Below are positions 23,910 to 29,673 of a stretch of 29,673 nucleotides of DNA, piece by piece. Position numbers and translations under genes: made by a program. The DNA is taken from assembly GCA_045541735.1 (NCBI GenBank), contig JAZQJQ010000020.1, forward strand, positions 1 through 29,673. Reading direction: 5' to 3'. The stretch comes from RUG12395 sp045541735. Lineage in GTDB: Bacteria > Bacillota > Clostridia > Oscillospirales > CAG-272. The notes beneath the pieces were generated by a model. The model was not told the origin of the DNA and made no database searches. It was given only the letters and a program-made list of their open reading frames with translations. The first letter of the stretch is position 1. Each line of letters opens with the position of its first letter.

Positions 23910-24793
23910 ACGAGAAAACCGTCCTTATTCTGAACATGCAGCTCCGCGCGGTATTCAAGCGGAGTTTTTCCGAAATGACTTTTAAAAGCAGAGGAAAAAT
24001 ACTGCGGACTTGCAAAGCCGAGCATATTGGATATTTCTTTTATCTGCAAATATCCGGAAGCAAGCATCTCCTTTGCCGCTTCCATCTTTCTTTCCAACAC
24101 GTACTTGTGCGGTGTTATGCCGAATTCCTTGCGGAATCGGAAGATAAGATAGGATTTATTCTGATAAAACTTTGCACATATCTCGTCAAGCGTCGAGCGT
24201 AGGCCCGCCTCGGAATCTATATAGCGCCTGACCTCGTACACCACGTCCTCGTTTTCATAATGCTTTATGCGGTTTGCAGTGGCGGCGCCGAGTATGATCT
24301 CCGTAACGACGAGTGCGGCACGGTCGTAGACCTTGTCGATATTCTTGTAATCTACCGAAACAAGCAGATCTCTAAGGCGCTTAAACAATGATTCAGCATC
24401 GAAATGAGAGCAATAAACGCCTTCGGTTATACAGAGGGAGTTAAAAAGCCCCGCGATGTACGGCCCTGCACAGTTCAGCCATACCTTGTGCATCGGGTCG
24501 TCCTTATCGGAATAATATCTGTGGGCAAAGCCGCGATTGAGGAAGTAAACGTCCCCGCCCTTAACGTGATATACCTTGCCGTCACACTCTATATAGCCCT
24601 GACCGGAGATGACGTACTCCAGCACGTAAACACCGCCGAGACTGCGGCGCGTATCTCCAAAGCGCTCTACGAAATAGTTTTTATCGGGCATATTCTCCCC
24701 CATTCGGATGAAATAAAGCCCGTTATTCGAATTCGTGGGAGTTGAGTTGAAGTAATACATCCTTGCGTTATCGGACATTATCAAGTCTTGCAT
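23906..24793 (-). CDS. AraC-family transcriptional regulator
   Basis: A 295-residue regulator. The N-terminal half is a cupin-like arabinose-binding-type domain (YIECDGKVYHVKGGDVYFLN, HRYYSD); the C-terminus has the double helix-turn-helix: TLDEICAKFYQNKSYLIFRFRK and KEISNMLGFASPQYFSSAFKSHFGKTPLEYR. The ATG at 24793 has GGAGG nine bases upstream on the minus strand. It has a good promoter (TTGATT, 17 bp, TATAAT with an extended -10) at 24841-24869, divergent from the second solute-binding, sialidase and GH2 locus that it probably regulates. The CapA-family gene overlaps its end by four bases. Confidence 0.92.
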   Translation of the reverse strand: MQDLIMSDNARMYYFNSTPTNSNNGLYFIRMGENMPDKNYFVERFGDTRRSLGGVYVLEYVISGQGYIECDGKVYHVKGGDVYFLNRGFAHRYYSDKDDPMHKVWLNCAGPYIAGLFNSLCITEGVYCSHFDAESLFKRLRDLLVSVDYKNIDKVYDRAALVVTEIILGAATANRIKHYENEDVVYEVRRYIDSEAGLRSTLDEICAKFYQNKSYLIFRFRKEFGITPHKYVLERKMEAAKEMLASGYLQIKEISNMLGFASPQYFSSAFKSHFGKTPLEYRAELHVQNKDGFLV

Positions 24794-24840
24794 TCAAAGC
24801 ATCCTCCAAACCATATCTGTATACAACACTTTATTGATAA

Positions 24841-24869
24841 ATTATACAACAAAGCAACTCACAAATCAA
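24841..24869 (-). promoter_or_regulatory. Promoter of the second AraC gene and capA-like gene
   Basis: Minus strand: -35 TTGATT at 24864-24869, 17-bp spacer, -10 TATAAT at 24841-24846 with the extended TG. Confidence 0.78.
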
Positions 24870-24987
24870 TGTTTTTCAATCAAATATCCTTATTTTTACA
24901 ATTTATTAACACATTTCACGTTATATAATGTAAGTGGAGATAAAAAATCCATCAACATTTTTCGTACTATTCACTATATATTTTTGC

Positions 24988-25016
24988 TTGACACACAATT
25001 AATAAGTTTGTACAAT
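24988..25016 (+). promoter_or_regulatory. Promoter of the second glycan locus
   Basis: -35 TTGACA at 24988-24993, 17-bp spacer, -10 TACAAT at 25011-25016. The AT-rich stretch 24870-24987 between the divergent promoters shows no gene and is the likely regulator-binding zone. Confidence 0.8.
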
Positions 25017-25058
25017 GAGATTACAAAAAATAATGATCAGAATTATACGGAGGTAATT

Positions 25059-26558
25059 ATGAAAAGAAGCGTCAGATTTTTATCTTTTGCGCTGTCTCTC
25101 ATTATGCTTTTGGGCACAGCTGTTCTCTTCGGCTCCTGCGGCGAAAAAACTCCCGCCGTTACCGATGACCCTGCAGTGACCACCGAAGCTCCCGCTACCG
25201 AAGCTCTCTCCCCCGAGGTGCTTCCTTCCGCTATCGACAAGAAGTTTAACGACTATACCTTCAAGGTTCTTCTTGTAAGCCGTTCCACCCGTCCCCCCCA
25301 CGACCTTGTGTTCGAGGATAACGGAACCGTGCTTGACAAAGCAGTTTATGAAAGAAACGCGCAGCTTGAGGAAAAGAACGGCGTTATTCTTGAGGCTACC
25401 CAGTACATCGACAGCGCCAACTACGCTACAAACGCGGCTATCCTCCAGCAGATGTACATAAGCAATGAGGCACTTTACGATTATACCGTTTGCCACACCT
25501 ACTCCCTCGTTCCTTACGTTACCGCAGGTTATCTTTACGATATGGAGTCCATCGATGCACTTGACCTCACCAATCCCTGGTGGGACAAGACCATCAACGA
25601 CGGTGTAAGAATTGCGGGCTCTGTATTCTTCACCTCCGGTGATGTCAGCCTTCACCTCAACGACTATATGTACTGCACTATCTTCAACAAGGACCTCTAC
25701 AAGACCAAGATCACCGACGGTACCGACGTTTATAAGCTTGTAGAGGAGGGAAAGTGGACCCTTGACGAGCTTTCCCGTCTTGCTTCTCAGGTAAGCGAGG
25801 ACCTTAATGCAGACGACGTTCTCGACTCCAACGATATGTACGGTCTTATGACCTGGTGCGACGAGCTTTACGCTACCATTCAGGCATCCGGCGAGCGCGT
25901 TGCGAAAGTAAATGATGACGGATACATTGAATTCACTCTACAGAACGAGCGCGTATACGCTATCGTTGATAAATTCAGCACTATTGAGCAGAGCGATTGG
26001 TGCATCAACTTCCAGACAATGACCGGCGGTGTATCGTGGCCCAACGTATTCTCCAACGGTCAGGCGATGTTCTTTATGACTCTCTTTAACGAAATCTCCC
26101 GCTTCCGCGATATGGATGCAAACTACGGTATACTCCCCAACCCCAAGTATGACACCGCTCAGGAGAACTGGTACTGCACTTTCTCCGCCGGACTTGCAAA
26201 CTTTGTTGCAATGCCCTTCGTTCAGGAGGATGCTGAGCGCACCGGTGCCATCCTTGACATTATGGGCTACTACTCCTCCTCCACCACCGTTCCCGCTTAC
26301 TACGTAAAGACACTTGAAGGCGAGAAGATCCGCGACGAGGAAAGTAAGTTCTGCCTTGATATAATCTTTAACAACAAGTTCGTTGACGTTGGACATTACT
26401 ACAGGATCGCCGATCTCAACACCGCAATGTACAACTACGTTAAGAATGACCAGTTCGGAGCTTTTGCTTCCACCGTTCAGCAGCGTCTCAAAGTTGCAGA
26501 AGCTGCCGTAAGAACACTTAACACAAGCATCGAAAAGCTCAAAAATCAGTTTGATTGA
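25059..26558 (+). CDS. Extracellular solute-binding lipoprotein, paralogue of 16710-18200
   Basis: A 499-residue lipoprotein: signal peptide with lipobox LFGSC (Cys27), Thr/Pro/Ala-rich linker (~30-60) and a solute-binding domain. Shared with the first binding protein: NPWWDKTINDGVR-type and VEEGKWTLDELSR elements, DLNADDVLDSNDMYGL, and AYYVKTLEGE[KR][IV]RD near the end. The frame is open to 24834, but the ATG at 25059 follows GGAGG at 25049-25053 and a promoter lies in between, so the longer form is rejected. It captures a sugar or oligosaccharide for import by family; the substrate is unknown. The next gene is a sialidase-like lipoprotein 58 bases downstream, after a stable hairpin that could raise the level of the binding-protein message. 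Confidence 0.88.
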   Translation: MKRSVRFLSFALSLIMLLGTAVLFGSCGEKTPAVTDDPAVTTEAPATEALSPEVLPSAIDKKFNDYTFKVLLVSRSTRPPHDLVFEDNGTVLDKAVYERNAQLEEKNGVILEATQYIDSANYATNAAILQQMYISNEALYDYTVCHTYSLVPYVTAGYLYDMESIDALDLTNPWWDKTINDGVRIAGSVFFTSGDVSLHLNDYMYCTIFNKDLYKTKITDGTDVYKLVEEGKWTLDELSRLASQVSEDLNADDVLDSNDMYGLMTWCDELYATIQASGERVAKVNDDGYIEFTLQNERVYAIVDKFSTIEQSDWCINFQTMTGGVSWPNVFSNGQAMFFMTLFNEISRFRDMDANYGILPNPKYDTAQENWYCTFSAGLANFVAMPFVQEDAERTGAILDIMGYYSSSTTVPAYYVKTLEGEKIRDEESKFCLDIIFNNKFVDVGHYYRIADLNTAMYNYVKNDQFGAFASTVQQRLKVAEAAVRTLNTSIEKLKNQFD

Positions 26559-26567
26559 TAAAAACTC

Positions 26568-26596
26568 GAAACGGGCGTGAGCTTCACGCCCGTTTC
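26568..26596 (+). terminator. Intercistronic hairpin after the solute-binding gene
   Basis: Perfect 13-bp GC-rich stem (26568-26580 and 26584-26596) with a 3-nt loop. Only a short, broken T tract follows, so partial termination or protection of the upstream message is more likely than a full stop. Confidence 0.7.
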
Positions 26597-26616
26597 TACT
26601 CCAAGGAGATCAAGTT

Positions 26617-27885
26617 ATGAAAAAAATCCTTCGCCTCCTTCTTGCTTTACTTTGCGTTACGGGAATGTTTTTTTCCTGCGATAAGCAGCCTCCCGTTACC
26701 GAGGATACTACAGACCCCGCAGATACCGCGGATACTGCAGATACCACCGAAAAGACCGACGACAAAGAGCCCGATAACGGCTATTACGGTCTGAAGTTCG
26801 AGCGCCCCATCACCGTTGCATCCTACGGCGGAAACGGAAGCGCATATTCACGTATGTACGTTCTTCAGGACGGCAGAATGATCTGTGCATGGCCCTCCAC
26901 CGACAGCGGTAAGCGTTGTATGAAGGCCGTATTCAGCGAAAACGACGGTAAGACCTGGGGTCCCGTCCGCGTGCTCTTCTACGGCGAGGACCAGACCAAG
27001 ACCCTTGCAAACGTAGATATTATACAGCTTGAGAACGGTCAAGTGCTTATGGCATACCGCTCCAACGACAGGAATGCGTCCCAAGGCTACTCATCCATCC
27101 GCATCCACGCAAGTGACGATAACTGCGAGACCTTCTACCCACACTCCATCGTGTGCGAGCTGCAGCAGAACGGACTCAAGGACGGCGTTTCGTGGGGACT
27201 TTGGGAGCCTGATTTCTGCTACGTTAACGGCAAGCTCACCTGCTTCTTTGCTATAGGCAAGACCGTATACAAGAACCCCGTTATCCCATCTACGGATATT
27301 TTTGAGTGGAATGAAACGGAGAAAAAGTGGGTACAGTCCCACTACACCTCCGACGATACGGGCAAGACCGACCGTAACGGTATGCCGATCGTTGACAAGC
27401 TTTCCACCGGCGGTTATCTTATGACCGTTGAAACAAAGCGCTTCTACTCCGCTCGCGGAAGTACTCTGCTGCCGTACGTTCTGCATTCTGCAGACGGAGT
27501 ACACTGGAAGGGCATCACCGGATGCTTCTTCCCCGATAACACCTCAAGCGGCGGTTCTCCCTTCTGGATCGAGCTTCCCGACGGACGTATCGTTGTTGCG
27601 TTCCAGACTGACGAGGATTCACTCGGAACCATATTTGATACCGGCGATGACAAATGCAAGGTAACAAAGATCGTTATGACCAAGGAAGGCGTTGATATAT
27701 CCAAGGCTCATTCCTGGGACTGGACGGAAAGCTACGATCCCTTTGACACTATGATAGGCAAATTCGGCAACTGGCCCGGAATGCTTATCCATAACGACTA
27801 TCTCTACATCTACACAAGTACAAATGACCCAGTCGGCGGACAGATAGAGCTTGTGCGCGCCTACGTTGGCGATTTGAAAAAGTAA
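26617..27885 (+). CDS. Sialidase/BNR-type beta-propeller lipoprotein (putative exo-glycosidase)
   Basis: A 422-residue lipoprotein: signal peptide with lipobox FFSC (Cys21), an acidic Asp/Thr linker (~25-50) and a six-bladed propeller. The Asp-box SENDGKTWGP is clear, with weaker copies ASDDNCETFYP and SADGVHWKG. The [FY]ERP-type start and the order of Arg residues are as in sialidase-like superfamily enzymes; members include GH33 sialidases and GH93 exo-arabinanases, and the catalytic set cannot be assigned by eye, so substrate is left open. The ATG at 26617 follows AAGGAG. It is downstream of a solute-binding lipoprotein and upstream of a GH2 enzyme, which suggests a surface enzyme that trims a host or plant glycan before uptake. 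Confidence 0.72.
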   Translation: MKKILRLLLALLCVTGMFFSCDKQPPVTEDTTDPADTADTADTTEKTDDKEPDNGYYGLKFERPITVASYGGNGSAYSRMYVLQDGRMICAWPSTDSGKRCMKAVFSENDGKTWGPVRVLFYGEDQTKTLANVDIIQLENGQVLMAYRSNDRNASQGYSSIRIHASDDNCETFYPHSIVCELQQNGLKDGVSWGLWEPDFCYVNGKLTCFFAIGKTVYKNPVIPSTDIFEWNETEKKWVQSHYTSDDTGKTDRNGMPIVDKLSTGGYLMTVETKRFYSARGSTLLPYVLHSADGVHWKGITGCFFPDNTSSGGSPFWIELPDGRIVVAFQTDEDSLGTIFDTGDDKCKVTKIVMTKEGVDISKAHSWDWTESYDPFDTMIGKFGNWPGMLIHNDYLYIYTSTNDPVGGQIELVRAYVGDLKK

Positions 27886-27910
27886 ACCCAAGTAGATCCT
27901 GAAACATATA

Positions 27911-27949
27911 GGAAAGGGGCTGTAAAATTATGTTTTACAGCCCCTTTCC
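27911..27949 (+). terminator. Strong hairpin after the sialidase-like gene
   Basis: Perfect 17-bp stem (27911-27927 and 27933-27949), 5-nt loop. There is no T tract directly after it, so it is a terminator-like or message-stabilising hairpin. A weaker hairpin followed by a T run lies at about 27994-28020. Confidence 0.55.
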
Positions 27950-28138
27950 GCATATAGGCAGATATGAACGTGCGCGAACACGGAGACGGCATTGAAAAAT
28001 AATGGATTTTTCGTTTTTTAAGCAGAAAAAGCCTTGGCTTTTCCGCATAAATATTGCATTTTTTACCATTGTAATGTAAAATAGTTTTATCATTTGCTAC
28101 TTTATAATATATTTTAACAAACAAAAAAGGAGAACACC

Positions 28139-29673
28139 ATGAACATTCCGAGACCCGAACATCCCAATCCCCAGAGCGTGCGCGAGCGTTGGGAGAACCT
28201 TAACGGCGAATGGAGCTTCGCAGTAGACTGGTCAAAAAGCGGCAGAGCAAGAGATATGAAGCTCGGCGAAGCAGGATACGACAAGAAGATAACAGTTCCC
28301 TTCTGCCCCGAAAGCGCGCTTTCCGGTGTTGGTATCAAAGACTTTATGCCCGCCGTATGGTACTCAAAGAAAATAGAAATAAGCGCTACCGACCTTACGG
28401 GCAGAGTGCTTCTTAACATCGGCGCGTGCGATTGGTTCTGCGAGATATTCGTTAACGGCGAATCCTGCGGAACACACCGCGGCGGCTACAGCTCCTTCCG
28501 CTTTGACATAACCGCAAAGCTTAAGGAGGGCGAAAACACCCTTGTTATCCTCGCAGAGGATGATACCAGAAGCGGCCTGCAGGCAACGGGTAAGCAGAGC
28601 ACGTGGTATGCAAGCCACGGTTGCCACTACACCCGCACAACGGGCATATGGCAGACGGTTTGGCTTGAGTTTGTTCCCCGCGATTACATAAAGAGCTTCT
28701 ACGTTACCGCAGATATCGAAAACAGCATCGCCGTAATAAACGGTACCACTTCAGGATGCGGTAAAATAAGCGCTGTTGCAAACTATGAGGGTAAGGAAGT
28801 AGGCACCGCTGCTGCATACGCTTGCGGAAGCTTCTCCATCACTCTTCCTCTCTCCGAGCTTCATCTTTGGGAGATCGGAAACGGCAGACTTTACGATCTG
28901 AAGCTTTCCTTTAACGACGACACCGTTACAAGCTATTTCGGTATGCGTACCGTAGGCTTTGACGGCATGAAGTTCCTTTTGAACGGCAGATCCGTTTTCC
29001 AGCGTCTTGTACTTGATCAAGGTTTCTACCCCGACGGGATCTACACCGCTCCCACCGAGGAGGCTCTTATCAAGGATATTCAGATATCTCTTGACTGCGG
29101 CTTTAACGGCGCCCGCCTCCATGAAAAGGCGTTCGAACCCCGCTTCCTTTATCACGCAGACAAGATGGGTTACCTCGTTTGGGGCGAATACGGCAACTGG
29201 GGTCTTGACCATTCCAACCCTGCCGTTACCGACCTTGTCGTGCCCGAATGGCTGGAGCTTGTAGAGCGCGACCGCAGCCACCCCGCGCTTATCGGCTGGT
29301 GCCCCTTCAACGAGACCTGGGACTACGAGGGTCACAAGCGCCAGAGAAATTCCCTCCTTGCAACCGTATATAAGGTCACAAAGGCAGTTGACCCCACCCG
29401 TCCCTGCATAGACACGAGCGGAAACTTCCACGTTATTACGGATATCTTTGACGTACATAACTATGAGCAGGATCCCAAGGTATTTAAGGAAACTTATCTG
29501 CCCCTTGAGAACGAAGGCGTTCTTACCGACCGCCACAGCAAGCGCCAGACCTACCGAGGCGAGCCCGTATTTATGAGCGAGTACGGCGGAATCGGCCTTA
29601 CCGAAGGCTGCCCCGATGAGTACGGCGTATCCGCAAACAATACTACAACATGGAGCTACAAGTCGGAGGCCAA
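28139..29673 (+). CDS. Glycoside hydrolase family 2 enzyme (3' truncated by window end)
   Basis: The frame runs from the ATG at 28139 (AAGGAG six bases upstream) to the last base of the window, so at least 511 residues are visible and the C-terminus is missing. The order is that of GH2 enzymes: N-terminal jelly-roll sugar-binding domain (~1-180, with PRPEHPNPQ, LNGEWSFAVD, IFVNGESCGTHRGGYSSFRFD), Ig-like domain (~185-275) and TIM barrel. The acid/base is Glu392 in CPFNETW and the nucleophile Glu481 in FMSEYGG. Family members are beta-galactosidases, beta-glucuronidases or beta-mannosidases; the short N-terminus and overall layout fit the beta-galactosidase/glucuronidase side, but the specificity is not decided. 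There is no signal peptide, so it is cytoplasmic and would act after import. A TATAAT at 28103-28108 lacks a good -35, so it may be in the upstream operon or separately transcribed. Confidence 0.9.
   Translation, partial: MNIPRPEHPNPQSVRERWENLNGEWSFAVDWSKSGRARDMKLGEAGYDKKITVPFCPESALSGVGIKDFMPAVWYSKKIEISATDLTGRVLLNIGACDWFCEIFVNGESCGTHRGGYSSFRFDITAKLKEGENTLVILAEDDTRSGLQATGKQSTWYASHGCHYTRTTGIWQTVWLEFVPRDYIKSFYVTADIENSIAVINGTTSGCGKISAVANYEGKEVGTAAAYACGSFSITLPLSELHLWEIGNGRLYDLKLSFNDDTVTSYFGMRTVGFDGMKFLLNGRSVFQRLVLDQGFYPDGIYTAPTEEALIKDIQISLDCGFNGARLHEKAFEPRFLYHADKMGYLVWGEYGNWGLDHSNPAVTDLVVPEWLELVERDRSHPALIGWCPFNETWDYEGHKRQRNSLLATVYKVTKAVDPTRPCIDTSGNFHVITDIFDVHNYEQDPKVFKETYLPLENEGVLTDRHSKRQTYRGEPVFMSEYGGIGLTEGCPDEYGVSANNTTTWSYKSEA

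Noticed and set aside
24834..25058. Upstream extension of the second solute-binding protein
   Set aside because: It lacks a ribosome binding site, spans the gene's promoter and would bury the lipoprotein signal peptide.
1..29673. CRISPR arrays, rRNA or tRNA genes
   Set aside because: No regularly spaced repeats and no cloverleaf or rRNA-like conserved stretches were seen on either strand.

Overview
The window looks like a chromosomal segment of a fermentative Gram-positive Clostridia-type bacterium (Bacillota), probably host- or plant-fibre-associated. The evidence is HPr kinase/phosphorylase, a Veg-family protein, a YhaN/YhaO-type nuclease pair, strong AGGAGG ribosome binding sites, sigma-A-like promoters, lipoprotein solute-binding proteins next to AraC regulators, and cohesin and dockerin modules. 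Genus or species cannot be read from the sequence alone.

Layout. 1-1713: C-terminal part of a large, probably alpha-2-macroglobulin-like protein. 1773-8160: housekeeping block with hprK (-), mntP (+), a Veg-like gene (-), yhaN- and yhaO-like genes (-) and a type-4 uracil-DNA glycosylase (+), separated by well-formed terminators and divergent promoters. 8161-8543: no gene; palindromic intergenic repeat remnants and a strong bidirectional terminator. 8544-15451: three-gene leftward operon encoding, in order of transcription, a 55-residue peptide, a 514-residue secreted cohesin protein and a 1721-residue secreted cohesin/dockerin/LRR/Ig-like protein. 15479-15725: a putative invertible promoter. 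15768-16610: a complete tyrosine recombinase. 16710-20195: leftward glycan operon (DUF6259-like putative glycosidase, then a solute-binding lipoprotein) with a divergent AraC regulator at 20383-21240. 21307-22461: CmpX/MscS-type membrane protein. 22521-24793: AraC regulator overlapping a CapA-family gene. 25059-29673: a second glycan locus (solute-binding lipoprotein, sialidase-like lipoprotein, GH2 enzyme cut by the window end), divergent from that AraC gene.

Most interesting system. Directly upstream of the cohesin operon lie two perfect 23-bp inverted repeats, 201 bp apart. Each has a dif-like layout (ACATAA, a 6-bp spacer, TTATGTT), and the two spacers are reverse complements. The segment between them carries a near-consensus promoter (TTGATT, 17 bp, TATAAT), and a possible second one, both pointing AWAY from the operon. 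A terminator lies just outside the right repeat, where the outward transcript would stop. The adjacent recombinase has all five classical catalytic residues. I infer a phase-variable switch captured in the OFF orientation that controls a surface or secreted cohesin system led by an unexplained short peptide. Inversion itself cannot be shown from one sequence; read-pair or long-read evidence for the opposite orientation would be decisive.

The two glycan loci each pair an AraC regulator with a solute-binding lipoprotein and hydrolases but contain no permease genes here, so the transporter membrane parts must be encoded elsewhere if these are ABC systems.
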